The notes: generated from the letters alone by a model not told the origin. 64,000 bases of DNA from Aureimonas ureilytica DSM 18598 = NBRC 106430 (GCF_000382705.1 NZ_ARQE01000009.1:124001-188000), one strand, 5' to 3'. Shown: positions 9,092-18,183, counted from the stretch's first letter. Numbers and translations are program-made.

Positions 9092-10020
9092 TCGAAGAGC
9101 GAGGACACCGACTGTTCGGTGGTGGTGCGCGAGATCGCTTCGCCCAGCAGCGTCGCGGTGGTCACGACGCGGATGTTGCGCGCTTCGCGGATCGCCTTGG
9201 TCGGCTCGATCGAATCGGTGATGACCAGCTCTTCGATCGAGGAGGCGGCGATGCGGGCGACAGCGCCGCCGGACAGGACGCCGTGCGTGATATAGGCGCG
9301 AACGCCCTTGGCGCCCGCCGCCATCAGCGCGTCGGCCGCGTTGCACAGCGTGCCGCCGGAATCGATGATGTCGTCGATCAGGATGCAGTGGCGACCGGCG
9401 ACGTCGCCGATGATGTTCATGACCTCGGACTCGCCCGGCTTCTCGCGGCGCTTGTCGACGATCGCGAGCGGCGCGTCGAGACGCTTGGCGAGCGCGCGGG
9501 CACGCACCACGCCGCCGACATCGGGAGAGACGACCATCACATGGTCGGTCTCCAGATGTTCCTTGATGTCGCGCGCGAGCAGCGGCACGGCGAAGAGATT
9601 GTCGGTCGGAATGTCGAAGAAGCCCTGGATCTGACCTGCGTGGAGATCCATCGTCATGACGCGGTCGGCGCCGGCTTCCGTGATCAGATTGGCGACGAGC
9701 TTGGCCGAGATCGGCGTGCGTCCGCCGGCCTTCCGGTCCTGCCGCGCGTAGCCGAAATAGGGGAGGACGGCGGTGATGCGCCGCGCCGAAGCGCGCCGCA
9801 GCGCGTCGATCATGATGAGCAGTTCCATCAGGTGATCGTTGGCCGGATAGGACGTGGACTGAATGACGAAACAGTCCTCGCCGCGCACGTTCTCCTGGAT
9901 CTCGACGAAGATTTCCTGGTCCGCGAAGCGCTTCACCGATGCGAGGCCGAGAGGCAGCTCCAGATACTTGCCGATCGACTCGGCGAGGCTACGATTGGAG
10001 TTGCCGACAAAAAGTTTCAT
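9088..10020 (-). CDS. prs: Ribose-phosphate pyrophosphokinase
   Basis: The product is 310 residues; ATG 10020 gives the canonical start [14 protein letters not shown], and an in-frame start five codons earlier is less likely. It makes PRPP from ribose 5-phosphate and ATP for nucleotide, His and Trp synthesis. The ATP-loop region [15 protein letters not shown], the flexible-loop KRREKPG and the PRPP-binding motif [14 protein letters not shown] are all intact. The length equals that of class I PRPP synthases. Confidence 0.97.
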   Translation of the reverse strand: MKLFVGNSNRSLAESIGKYLELPLGLASVKRFADQEIFVEIQENVRGEDCFVIQSTSYPANDHLMELLIMIDALRRASARRITAVLPYFGYARQDRKAGGRTPISAKLVANLITEAGADRVMTMDLHAGQIQGFFDIPTDNLFAVPLLARDIKEHLETDHVMVVSPDVGGVVRARALAKRLDAPLAIVDKRREKPGESEVMNIIGDVAGRHCILIDDIIDSGGTLCNAADALMAAGAKGVRAYITHGVLSGGAVARIAASSIEELVITDSIEPTKAIREARNIRVVTTATLLGEAISRTTTEQSVSSLFD

Positions 10021-10189
10021 CGTGTCCCGCACCACTGCATGAGGGTTCGCGTCGAGCCGCTGGCTGCGCCCGGTGAGACGGAAGAGCCCTCCGCCGTTGG
10101 GGCGCTCATAACAAGATCATGGAAAGATTCAAGCTTCTCACCCGAGAATTCCCCGCGAATGGCAAACGCGGCCGGAAACCTCTCGAGGC

Positions 10190-11338
10190 TCAAGCGAACG
10201 GAAGTTCGAGCGGCAGGCGCGACAGGCATTCGGGCGCGCCCTCCGTCGTCAGATAGGTCCGGCCGACGGCCATGGCCGTTCCGCTGTCGGAATCCATGAG
10301 GATCATGTGGGCAAAAAGCGTCATGCCGGGCTGGATCGGCTCGGCATTGCCGGCGACGAACATCTGCGGCTCCATCCAGGACGGAGCGAAGCGTGCGCCC
10401 ACCGAATAGCCGCAGGCCGCCAGACGATGGCGCACGAGGTCGTGCGCTTCCACGACCCGCGCATGGGCGTCGAACACGTCGCCGAAGGTCTGGCCGGGCC
10501 GCAGTGCGCCTTCGATCGCTTCCATGCCCTCGCGCGCCGCCTGGAAGAGCTCCTCGTGGCGGATCAAGGGGCGCCCGACCGTCACCGTCTGCATGAGCGG
10601 CGCATGGTAGTTCGCCCGAACGCCCGACCATTCCACGGTAAGCTGGTCCTGCGCCGACAATTGGCGACGGCCCGAGCGATAGCGGCAGAGAAGCGCGTCG
10701 GCGCCCGAGCCCAGCACGAACGGGTTGGCGGAGTAGTCCCCGCCCGCGCGCAGGATCGAGCCCTGCAAGGCATGGAGAAGCTCGGACTCGTCGGCCCCTT
10801 CGCGCACGAGCGGCATCATGGCTTCGAACGCGTCGTCGCCCATGCGCGCCGCTTCGCGCACATAGGCGATCTCGGCCTCGCTTTTCACGAGCCGAAGCGC
10901 CGGGACGAGGTCGGACGCGTCGCTCAGCGTCGCGAAGGAGCCGAGCTTTTCCTCGACGAGACGCCCATTGGCCGCCGTCAGCCCCTGCGTCGCCCATTCG
11001 ACGCCGACCCGCGCGCCGAGAAGGCCCATGTCGTCCATCATGTCGCGAAGTTCGATCGCCGGATTCGCGCCGCCGCGGTCGCGCCAGAGCACGATCGTCT
11101 CAATATTGGAGGTGTGGCGCGCCTGCCGAAGATCGGCCGAGCGGGTGACGAGCCGCATCTCGCCGTCGCTCTTCACGACGAGGCACTGGAAGAAGCAGAA
11201 GCCGAACGTGTCGTAGCCCGTCAGCCAGTACATCGAATCCTGCGCGAACAGGAGCAGGGCGTCGAGCTTGCGCTCCGCCATCTCCGCCTGAAGGCGGGCG
11301 CGACGGTTCGCGAATTCGTCGGCTGAAAAATGCAGCAT
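10190..11338 (-). CDS. M24 (creatinase/aminopeptidase P-like) family protein lacking metal ligands
   Basis: The product is 382 residues with the N-terminal creatinase-like domain (DALLLFAQDSMYWLTGYDTFGF) and the C-terminal pita-bread fold. The five metal ligands of active M24 peptidases are mostly absent. The segment where two Asp residues are expected reads VEWSGVRANYHAPLMQT, the usual HG motif reads GYSVGARFAPSW, and of the two C-terminal Glu only the one in TTEGAPE is evident. A non-metal C-N hydrolase of the creatinase or ectoine hydrolase type is more likely than an Xaa-Pro peptidase. It lies 24 bp after pgeF on the same strand. Confidence 0.75.
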   Translation of the reverse strand: MLHFSADEFANRRARLQAEMAERKLDALLLFAQDSMYWLTGYDTFGFCFFQCLVVKSDGEMRLVTRSADLRQARHTSNIETIVLWRDRGGANPAIELRDMMDDMGLLGARVGVEWATQGLTAANGRLVEEKLGSFATLSDASDLVPALRLVKSEAEIAYVREAARMGDDAFEAMMPLVREGADESELLHALQGSILRAGGDYSANPFVLGSGADALLCRYRSGRRQLSAQDQLTVEWSGVRANYHAPLMQTVTVGRPLIRHEELFQAAREGMEAIEGALRPGQTFGDVFDAHARVVEAHDLVRHRLAACGYSVGARFAPSWMEPQMFVAGNAEPIQPGMTLFAHMILMDSDSGTAMAVGRTYLTTEGAPECLSRLPLELPFA

Positions 11339-11362
11339 GGGTCTCGCTCCGGCTGGCGGCGG

Positions 11363-12196
11363 TCAGAGCAGGACGATGGCCGAAAGCTGGCGACCATAGT
11401 CCGGCTCGCCGCGATGGGTCGTGCGGCGAAACGAAAAGAAGCGGCTCTCCTCGGCATAGGTGCAGGCGCCGACGAAGGAGGCTTGCGCGCCGAGGCGCGT
11501 CAGCTTGGCCACGATATAGGCGGGCAGGTCGAACTGCCGTTTGGTCTCGCTGCGGCCGGGCGTGAAGAAGCGCTCGTTGGCGGCGTCCTCGGCGAGGAAC
11601 GGCTCCATCATCGCCGCGTCGACTTCGTAGTTCGGCTGCGTGATGGTCGGCCCGAGCACGGCGACGATCCGCTCGCGCCGGGCGCCGAGGTCTTCCATCG
11701 CGTCCAGCGTCCGATCGAGCACGCCACCGATCGCCCCGCGCCAGCCCGCATGAGCCGCGCCGATGACGCCGGCGTCCCGGTCCGCGAAGAGAACCGGCCC
11801 GCAATCGGCCGTCACCACGCCGATCGGCAGACCGCGCACACGCGTCACCACGCCATCGGCCTTCGGCCGCTCCGTGCCGAAGGGCGCATCCACCACGGCG
11901 ACATCAGGCGAATGGATCTGCCAGGGGGTCGCGATCACGCCGTCCGCGCGGCCGAGAAAGAACGCCGCGCGTGCGCGATTTTCCTGCACATCCTCGGGCG
12001 CATCCTGCGAGCCGACGCCGACATTCAAGCCGCCATAGAGCCCTTTCGAGACGCCGCCGGCGCGGGTGAAAAAGGCATGGTGCAGCTGGCCGTCGCCCTG
12101 AAGCGTCGGGGCCTGAAGCACGTCGTCGGGCCGCAGGGCGGCGGAGGCGGTCTCATTCATGGCGCGGAGGGTGGGGGACGGGGCGCTCGGAGTCAA
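11363..12196 (-). CDS. pgeF: Peptidoglycan editing factor PgeF (laccase domain, YfiH family)
   Basis: The product is 277 residues from TTG 12196. I prefer this start because AGGAG lies 7 bp upstream, overlapping the stop of the previous gene; an internal ATG at 12160 has no ribosome-binding site. Family motifs are HHAFFTRAGGVSKGLYGGLNVG, the Zn-ligand segment TADCGPVLFAD and GAAHAGWRGAIGGVLD. In E. coli, YfiH/PgeF keeps L-Ser out of peptidoglycan precursors; other members are purine nucleoside phosphorylases. It is third in the coupled lgt-midA-pgeF unit. Confidence 0.9.
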   Translation of the reverse strand: MTPSAPSPTLRAMNETASAALRPDDVLQAPTLQGDGQLHHAFFTRAGGVSKGLYGGLNVGVGSQDAPEDVQENRARAAFFLGRADGVIATPWQIHSPDVAVVDAPFGTERPKADGVVTRVRGLPIGVVTADCGPVLFADRDAGVIGAAHAGWRGAIGGVLDRTLDAMEDLGARRERIVAVLGPTITQPNYEVDAAMMEPFLAEDAANERFFTPGRSETKRQFDLPAYIVAKLTRLGAQASFVGACTYAEESRFFSFRRTTHRGEPDYGRQLSAIVLL

Positions 12197-12206
12197 TGAA
12201 ATCTCC

Positions 12207-13313
12207 TCAGCTCGAAAAAGGCGGAAGCGCCAGCGCGCGGCTGGACAGGGCGGCGACCTTGAACAGCGCGCCCATCTCGTCCGGTCCGGTGCCGGCGAGG
12301 CGGTGGACGGCCTGCGTCACGGCGCTGCGCCCCGCCTCGTCCAGCGGGGCACCGAGGGCGCCGGCGCGTTCCAGAAGCCCGAGCGAAAGCAGAAAATCGC
12401 CCTGCGTCGCCAGTGCCCCATGCGCGACGCCGCATTCCTGCGCCACCGTCAGCACGCGTTCGAAATCCACATGGCTGGTGATGTCGGCCGCGCCGACCTG
12501 ATCCAGGGCGGGGGCGAAGCGATGCTGCCTGAGCGCCTGGAGCGTGTCGCCGAAGCCGGACGCGGCATGGCCGTAATCGATCAGGAGCGCGGCTCCGCTG
12601 CGCGCGGCGAGATGGCCGGCAATCGAAGCGACGATCGCATCGCGCTCCGGCGAGAATTCGAACACGGCCCCCTCCGGCGGGCGGCCGAGTTTAGCGAGGG
12701 CCGCCGGCACCGAGCGCATCGGCTCGCCGTCCGAGAGTTGCAGCGCGCCATCGGGCCCGAGCGCGATCACCCGCTCCCGCCACGCCCCGTCGGAAAAGCG
12801 AAGCTGGCGAATGGCGACGGCGTCCAGAAGCTCGTTGCCGACGAGAAGCAGCGGCAAGCGCTCCAGCTCGTCCAATCTCCGGTGGCGGACGATCGGCAGG
12901 TCGAAGCGCGACAGGTGCTCGATCTGGCCCGCCGCCAGCCGGTCGCTGGTTTCCACCAGACGAACGCGCGCCGCGCGCATCATGTCGGGGTCGAGCTGTC
13001 GGACGCTGCGCAGGATATCGGCCATCAGCGTGCCGCGCCCCGGGCCGATCTCGCACAGGAGAAACGGGGAGGGGCGCCCGAGCCCGCGCCAGGCCGCGAC
13101 CAGCCACGCGCCGATCAGCTCGCCGAACATTTGGCTGATTTCGGGGGCGGTGGTGAAGTCGCCCTCCGTGCCGAACGGATCGCGCGTCGTGTAATAGCCG
13201 TGCTCGCGATCGAACAGCGCAATGGTCCAGAAGCGGTCCAGCCGCATCGGCCCGCGCGCGGCGAGCTCCTCGCGAACGCGCCGGTCGAGCGGCGTCGGGC
13301 CGGGCCCCGTCAA
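12207..13313 (-). CDS. SAM-dependent methyltransferase, MidA/NDUFAF7 family
   Basis: The product is 368 residues. A TTG at 13313 overlaps the lgt stop in a TTGA junction, so I take it as start. The glycine-rich SAM motif is LLCEIGPGRGTLMADIL, and TAPEISQMFGELIGAWL and ALLIDYGHAASGFGDTLQAL are family hallmarks (DUF185). Mitochondrial NDUFAF7 dimethylates an Arg of a complex I subunit. The bacterial role is probably similar but unproven. It lies between lgt and pgeF, a common alphaproteobacterial order. Confidence 0.87.
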   Translation of the reverse strand: MTGPGPTPLDRRVREELAARGPMRLDRFWTIALFDREHGYYTTRDPFGTEGDFTTAPEISQMFGELIGAWLVAAWRGLGRPSPFLLCEIGPGRGTLMADILRSVRQLDPDMMRAARVRLVETSDRLAAGQIEHLSRFDLPIVRHRRLDELERLPLLLVGNELLDAVAIRQLRFSDGAWRERVIALGPDGALQLSDGEPMRSVPAALAKLGRPPEGAVFEFSPERDAIVASIAGHLAARSGAALLIDYGHAASGFGDTLQALRQHRFAPALDQVGAADITSHVDFERVLTVAQECGVAHGALATQGDFLLSLGLLERAGALGAPLDEAGRSAVTQAVHRLAGTGPDEMGALFKVAALSSRALALPPFSS

Positions 13314-14179
13314 GCGCGGCTCGGCTCGGCGTCCACGCGCGGCTCGTAAACGCGCGGCTTGGCCGTCGCCACGGCCCAGATGCCGACGAGCAGCATGGGT
13401 ACGGACAGGATCATGCCCATCGTCACCCAGCTCGTGCCGAGGAGATAGCCGAGCTGCGCATCCGGCATGCGGAAGAATTCCACGAAGATGCGGGCGCAGC
13501 CATAAAGGAAGATGAAGACCCCGGCCGTCAGGCGCGGACGCCCGAGGCCCTTCAAGCCATGCGTGACGAAGCGCAGGACGAGAAACAGGACGATGCCTTC
13601 GAGCGCGGCCTCGTAAAGCTGGCTCGGATGGCGCGGCTCCGGCCCCGCATGGGGAAACACCATGGCCCAGGACACGCTCGTCGGCGCGCCCCACAGCTCG
13701 CCATTGATGAAATTGGCGATGCGGCCGAAGAAGAGGCCGAAGGGCACGGAGGCGGCGACGACGTCCACCAGCGAGAAGAAGGGCACTTTCTGCGTGCGGC
13801 AGAACAGGAGCATGGCGATGGTCACGCCGATGAGCCCGCCATGGAAGGACATGCCGCCTTCCCAGACGCGGAAGGCCGAGAGCGGATCGGCGGCGATCCG
13901 GTCGAAATCGTAGAAGAAGATCGATCCGAGACGCCCGCCCGCCACGATGCCGATCGTGATCCAGACGATGAAATCGTCGATCTGCGTTCTGGTGATCGGC
14001 GACACGCCGTTCGGCCAGAGGCGCGGGGTCGAAACGAGATAGCGTCCGTACATCCAGCCGCAGAGAATGCCCGCCACATAGGCGAGCCCGTACCAGCGCA
14101 ACGCGATCGGTCCGATCTGCAGAAACACCGGGTCGATCTGGGGATAGGTGAGAAGGCCGAATGCGGCTTGCGTCAGCAT
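13310..14179 (-). CDS. lgt: Prolipoprotein diacylglyceryl transferase
   Basis: The product is 289 residues starting at ATG 14179 (MLTQAAFGLLTYPQ). It moves diacylglycerol from phosphatidylglycerol to the lipobox Cys, the first step of lipoprotein maturation. It is a multi-span inner-membrane protein with the Lgt signature FGRIANFINGELWGAPT and the conserved HPSQLYEAALEG. The stop overlaps the next start (TTGA), coupling the three-gene unit. Confidence 0.96.
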   Translation of the reverse strand: MLTQAAFGLLTYPQIDPVFLQIGPIALRWYGLAYVAGILCGWMYGRYLVSTPRLWPNGVSPITRTQIDDFIVWITIGIVAGGRLGSIFFYDFDRIAADPLSAFRVWEGGMSFHGGLIGVTIAMLLFCRTQKVPFFSLVDVVAASVPFGLFFGRIANFINGELWGAPTSVSWAMVFPHAGPEPRHPSQLYEAALEGIVLFLVLRFVTHGLKGLGRPRLTAGVFIFLYGCARIFVEFFRMPDAQLGYLLGTSWVTMGMILSVPMLLVGIWAVATAKPRVYEPRVDAEPSRA

Positions 14180-14328
14180 AGGTTCGGTTTCCCTCGTTTC
14201 CCGGGCCGAGACGCCGGCGGGGGACCCTTTGCGATGGGATGGCGTCCCGGTCAAGCCGGGCGGCTCCATTGCCAAGCGCCCTGCGAGCGCCTACCTCCAG
14301 CCTGAGTTGCCGCCATTGGAGCCGAGCC

Positions 14329-14619
14329 ATGACGAACCGAGGACCGAACCGCATGCTGGACGAGTTCGCCCGCATGATGACCGACGCGGCTGGCGCTGCT
14401 CAGGGCGTGCGCCGCGAGATGGAGACCGTGTTCCGCACGCAGGGCGAGCGGTTCATCAATCAGATGGATCTCGTCCAGCGCGAAGAGTTCGAGGTCGTCC
14501 GCGAGATGGCGGCCAAGGCGCGCATGGAGAACGAAGCGCTGAAGAAGCGCATCGCCGATCTGGAAGCCAAGCTCGGCACCGGCGAGGTGAAGCCGGCGGA
14601 CGTGCCGGACGCGATGTAA
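14329..14619 (+). CDS. ubiK: Accessory factor UbiK family protein (BMFP domain)
   Basis: The product is 96 residues and starts at ATG 14329, with GGAG about 10 bp upstream. It has the short BMFP/DUF526 layout: an amphipathic N-terminal helix (MLDEFARMMTDAAGAAQGV), REFEVVREMAAKAR-like middle (actual EEFEVVREMAAKAR), and a C-terminal coiled coil (ENEALKKRIADLEAKL). UbiK binds UbiJ and lipids to help late ubiquinone synthesis, and Brucella-type BMFP has membrane fusogenic activity. A strong terminator follows. Confidence 0.85.
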   Translation: MTNRGPNRMLDEFARMMTDAAGAAQGVRREMETVFRTQGERFINQMDLVQREEFEVVREMAAKARMENEALKKRIADLEAKLGTGEVKPADVPDAM

Positions 14620-14655
14620 CGCTCTCGTCTTCGCCGAAAGGCGCAGTGATCATCG

Positions 14656-14685
14656 GGGCGGTTCGGCAGGGGTCGAGCCGCTTTT
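14656..14685 (+). terminator. Rho-independent terminator after ubiK
   Basis: An 8-bp stem (GCGGTTCG/CGAGCCGC, one G-U pair) with an 8-nt loop is followed by six Ts. It lies 37 bp after the ubiK stop. Confidence 0.85.
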
Positions 14686-15056
14686 TTCATGTCCGGAAAC
14701 GCGTTTTGGGGGAGAGGGATGCGCCGCGCATCCGGGCCGTTCGAGCCGCCCGAATCTTATCCACAGCCTATGCACAGATTTGTCGGCAAGTCCGCTCGGA
14801 CGAGGCGACTCGGAAAGTCCTTTTCCGGGAGTCGCTTATCGATTTCGGACCTTCGACCATGACGCCGAAAACCGTTTGAAAACGATTAAAATCGCCCGGC
14901 CGCTCTGGCATCCGGAGTCGCGCTCTATACACTGATTCATAAGGCTGATTCGCCGCGGCGGCGAGGAGCCGGAATGCGGAAGCGAGGCGTGCGAGGCACA
15001 CGCTTTGCGGACGGCGGGTTGCGTGCGGCGCCCGGCGGTCCCGCATCAGGTGCGGC
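14686..15056. other. Intergenic region with a consensus DnaA box
   Basis: These 371 bases hold no gene that I can support. They contain a perfect DnaA box (TTATCCACA, 14757-14765), an interrupted inverted repeat around 14803-14833 (GCGACTCGGAAA against TTTCCGGGAGTCGC, two bases bulged), and the small palindrome CGATTAAAATCG (14883-14894). The promoter for ybjN-proC-csaA must lie here; TATACAC near 14925 is a weak -10 candidate. Confidence 0.5.
14757..14765 (+). promoter_or_regulatory. DnaA box (consensus match)
   Basis: TTATCCACA matches the strict DnaA consensus. Only a weak second site (TATGCACA) lies close by, so this looks like a single regulatory or titration site and not an origin. Confidence 0.4.
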
Positions 15057-15569
15057 ATGGGGATTGAGATGCAACTGGCTCAGTGGGAACCGAGACGTCA
15101 CACCAATCCGGTGGACGTGATCGAGCGCGTGGCATCGCGCCGTGAATGGGCGTTCGAGCGCTCTTGCGACAATGAGATCGAGGTCGCCGTGACCGGCGTC
15201 TGGTCGAACTATTCGGTGTCCTTCTGCTGGATGGAAGATGCGGAAGTTCTACACCTCGGATGTGCCTTTTCGATGAAGGTGCCCGCCCGTCGCGAGGGCG
15301 AGGTGCTGCGGCTTCTGGCCAAGATCAACGAGCAGCAGCTTCTCGGCCATTTCGACCTGTGGCCCTCCGAAGGCGCGGTCATGTTCCGCCACACGATGCT
15401 TCTTCCGGGCGGGCAGCAGCCCTCCGGCCAGCAGGCCGAGCGCCTGCTTGCGGCGGCGCTGGAGGCCTGCGAGCGCTATTATCAGGCGTTCCAGTTCGTT
15501 CTCTGGGCGGACCGGGATGCCGAGGGCGCGCTCGCCTGCGCCGTGTTCGATACGGTGGGGAACGCTTGA
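15057..15569 (+). CDS. YbjN domain-containing protein
   Basis: The product is 170 residues of the YbjN family, with a fold like type III secretion chaperones. Typical alphaproteobacterial segments are RRHTNPVDVIERVASRREWAFER, VSFCWMEDAEVLHLGCAFSMKVP, LGHFDLWPSEGAVMFRHTMLLPGG and ACERYYQAFQFVLWA. Two starts are possible, ATG 15057 and ATG 15069, the latter with GGGGA five bases upstream. The molecular role is unknown. The stop is one base before the proC ATG, so the genes are co-transcribed. Confidence 0.88.
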   Translation: MGIEMQLAQWEPRRHTNPVDVIERVASRREWAFERSCDNEIEVAVTGVWSNYSVSFCWMEDAEVLHLGCAFSMKVPARREGEVLRLLAKINEQQLLGHFDLWPSEGAVMFRHTMLLPGGQQPSGQQAERLLAAALEACERYYQAFQFVLWADRDAEGALACAVFDTVGNA

Positions 15570-15570
15570 G

Positions 15571-16395
15571 ATGACGGCGGCGACGGGCTTTTCGGCGGGG
15601 CATCTGACGCTGCTCGGCGGCGGCAATATGGGCGGGGCGATGCTGCGCGGCTGGATCGCCGCCGGTCTCGACCCGGCCAGCGTCACCGTGGTCGATCCTC
15701 GGCCGTCGGACGCGCTGCTGCCCTTGTTCGATCAAGGCGTGCGCCACCGCACCTCCGCGCCGGAAACGCCGCAGGACGTCGTCGTGCTCGCCGTCAAGCC
15801 GCAGCTTCTGGATGAAGCGGCCGCGCCGCTCGCACCCGTTCTCGTCGCCAAGACGCTGGTTCTCTCCGTCGCGGCCGGGCGCACCGTCGCGTCGATCGAG
15901 GCGCTTCTGGGCGCGCACCCTGTCGTGCGCGCCATGCCGAACACGCCGGCCCTGATCGGACGCGGCATCACGGGTGCCTATGCCAACGCGCTGGTGGACG
16001 ATCACGCCCACAGCGTCGCGGATCGCCTCCTGTCGGCGAGCGGTCCGGTGGAGTGGGTGTCCAACGAAGCCGAGATCGACATGGTGACGGCGGTTTCGGG
16101 CAGCGGCCCGGCCTATGTCTTCCTTCTTGCCGAAGCTTTGGCGGAAGCGGGCGCGGCCGCCGGGCTCGACCCGGCGCTCGCCATGCGTCTCGCCCGGCAC
16201 ACGGTGGCCGGGGCGGGCGAACTCATGCTCCGCTCGGAGGACGATCCGGCCCAGCTTCGCCGCAACGTGACTTCGCCGAAGGGCACGACCGAGGCGGCGC
16301 TCGGCGTGTTGATGGCCGAGGACGGGTTCGGCCCGCTCCTGAAAAAGGCCGTCGCGGCCGCCAAGGCGCGGGCCGAGGAGCTGTCGCGCGCATGA
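15571..16395 (+). CDS. proC: Pyrroline-5-carboxylate reductase
   Basis: The product is 274 residues. It reduces pyrroline-5-carboxylate to proline with NAD(P)H. The N-terminal Rossmann motif is LTLLGGGNMGGAMLRGW, and the C-terminal signature covers TAVSGSGPAYVFLLAEALAEA through the LRRNVTSPKGTTEAAL segment. I start at ATG 15571, immediately after the ybjN stop. Its own stop overlaps the next start in ATGA. Confidence 0.95.
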   Translation: MTAATGFSAGHLTLLGGGNMGGAMLRGWIAAGLDPASVTVVDPRPSDALLPLFDQGVRHRTSAPETPQDVVVLAVKPQLLDEAAAPLAPVLVAKTLVLSVAAGRTVASIEALLGAHPVVRAMPNTPALIGRGITGAYANALVDDHAHSVADRLLSASGPVEWVSNEAEIDMVTAVSGSGPAYVFLLAEALAEAGAAAGLDPALAMRLARHTVAGAGELMLRSEDDPAQLRRNVTSPKGTTEAALGVLMAEDGFGPLLKKAVAAAKARAEELSRA

Positions 16396-16751
16396 GCGAG
16401 AAGGCCGGACCCTCCGCCGAGATCAGTTTCGACGACTTCATGAAGGTCGATATCCGCATCGGGACGATCGTCTCGGCCGAACCCTTTCCGGAAGCGCGCA
16501 AACCGGCCTTCAAGCTGGTCATCGATTTCGGACCCGAGATCGGACAAAAGAAGTCCTCGGCGCAGATCACCGTGCGTCATAGCCTGGACGAGCTGGTCGG
16601 CCGTCAGGTCATGGCGGTCGTGAACTTCCCCCCTCGGCAGATCGGTCCGGTGCGCTCGGAGGTGCTGACGCTCGGCTTTCCCGACGAGGCGGGCCATGTC
16701 GTCCTGGCCGCGCCGAGCCATCCGGTGCCGAACGGCGCGCAGCTCTTCTAG
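16392..16751 (+). CDS. csaA: tRNA-binding protein CsaA
   Basis: The product is 119 residues, a single OB-fold tRNA-binding domain: DFMKVDIRIGTIVSAEPFPEAR and IGQKKSSAQITVRH, ending with the conserved HPVPNGAQLF. CsaA dimers bind tRNA and have been described as Sec-related chaperones in Bacillus. ATG overlaps the proC stop, so it is translationally coupled. Its 3' end is only 9 bp from the convergent histidine kinase gene. Confidence 0.92.
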   Translation: MSEKAGPSAEISFDDFMKVDIRIGTIVSAEPFPEARKPAFKLVIDFGPEIGQKKSSAQITVRHSLDELVGRQVMAVVNFPPRQIGPVRSEVLTLGFPDEAGHVVLAAPSHPVPNGAQLF

Positions 16752-16760
16752 AGGCGCGCT

Positions 16761-18170
16761 CTAGACCGGCAGCCGCACCATGGCCTTGAGGCCGCCGAGC
16801 TTGGAATCCGACAGAAGAATGTCGCCGCCGTGGCTGCGCGCGATGTCCCGGGCGATGGCAAGGCCGAGGCCCGTTCCGCCCGCGTCGATATTGCGCGCTT
16901 CGTCCAGCCGCACGAAGGGCTTGAAGACCTCCTCGCGCTTGTCCGAGGCGATGCCCGGACCGTCGTCCTCCACCGAGATCGTCAGCCAGCGGTCGTCATG
17001 TCGCGCGGTGAGATGGACATGCCTGCCGTGGCGCATGGCGTTGGCGACGAGATTGCCGACGAGCCGGGTGAAGGAGTCCGGCCGCACGGTGATGAGCGGA
17101 TCGCCGAGAATGTCGGACGTGATCTCCCGGTTCTTCAGCACCGCTTCGCTCTCGAACCGGGCAAACAGGCGTTCGAGGTCGAGTTCGCCCACATCCTCGC
17201 CGGCCTCGCCCTTGGCGAAGGCGAGATAGCCTTCCAACATCCGGCCCATCTCGTTGACGTCCTCTTCGAGCTCCCGCCGGTCCTCGTTCTCCTCGAGAAG
17301 CGCGAGCTGCAGCCGGAAGCGGGTCAAAACGGTGCGCAGGTCATGGCTGACGCCATTCAGCATCTGCGTTCGCTGCTCGATCTGCCGCTCGATCCGATCG
17401 CGCATCTGGATGAAGGCGACGGAGGCGCGCCGCACCTCCGACGCGCCCCGGACGCGGAAATCCGAGGGCATGGGCAGGCCGCGCCCGAACCCCTCTGCGG
17501 CTTGCGCGAGCTTCTGGATCGGGCGGATCTGATTGCGCAGGAAGAGGATGGCGATCAGGAGCAGCACGGCGGAGGTGCCGAACATCCACACGAGGAAGAT
17601 ATGCGTGTTGGACGCGTAGGCCGAGTTGCGCGGCGCGAAGACGCGCAGGAGATGGTGCGGAAGCTGGATGCGGATTTCCACGATGCGGGATTCGCCCACC
17701 GTGTCGATCCAGAAGGGCAGGCCGATCTGCCGCGTGATCTCTTCCGATAGAATGCCGTCCAGAATGTTGAAGAAGGGCTTGGGCGCCGGCGGGGGCAGGG
17801 GCTCGGGCGGCAGGACAAGGACGTTCAGACCCAGGCGCTCCCGAGCGATCCGGTTGATCGTCAGGAATTCGGGGTCCTGCGGGTACTGGTCGATAATGTC
17901 GATCACCGCCGCGATGTCCTGCACCACGGCGGTCGACAGACGCTGCGTCACGGTCTGCCAGTGCCGCTCCATGAAGACGAAGGCGAGAACCGACTGAAGC
18001 AGCACCATGGGCGCGATGATGATGATCAGGGAGCGCGCATAGAGGCCCTTCGGCGTGCGCCGCGACACGAAGCGGGGCACATGGCGGAACGGCCCGCGCC
18101 AGACCCGCAGCTTGCCGAGCCCCGGCAGGAACGAGAAGCGGTCCGCCCGCCAGCGCTCGAAGAGGGTCAT
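16761..18170 (-). CDS. EnvZ-type sensor histidine kinase
   Basis: The product is 469 residues. An N-terminal membrane helix (SLIIIIAPMVLLQSVLAFVFM), a periplasmic domain of about 110 residues, a second helix (VWMFGTSAVLLLIAILFL) and a HAMP domain precede the dimerisation domain. The phosphoacceptor His is in SHDLRTVLTRFRLQLALLEE near residue 275. The catalytic domain has NAMRHG, VEDDGPGIASDKREEVFKPF and GGTGLGLAIARDIARSHGG. It lies 13 bp after the response regulator and is its likely cognate kinase. The signal sensed is unknown. Confidence 0.92.
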   Translation of the reverse strand: MTLFERWRADRFSFLPGLGKLRVWRGPFRHVPRFVSRRTPKGLYARSLIIIIAPMVLLQSVLAFVFMERHWQTVTQRLSTAVVQDIAAVIDIIDQYPQDPEFLTINRIARERLGLNVLVLPPEPLPPPAPKPFFNILDGILSEEITRQIGLPFWIDTVGESRIVEIRIQLPHHLLRVFAPRNSAYASNTHIFLVWMFGTSAVLLLIAILFLRNQIRPIQKLAQAAEGFGRGLPMPSDFRVRGASEVRRASVAFIQMRDRIERQIEQRTQMLNGVSHDLRTVLTRFRLQLALLEENEDRRELEEDVNEMGRMLEGYLAFAKGEAGEDVGELDLERLFARFESEAVLKNREITSDILGDPLITVRPDSFTRLVGNLVANAMRHGRHVHLTARHDDRWLTISVEDDGPGIASDKREEVFKPFVRLDEARNIDAGGTGLGLAIARDIARSHGGDILLSDSKLGGLKAMVRLPV

Positions 18171-18183
18171 CGCGTTTGGCCGG

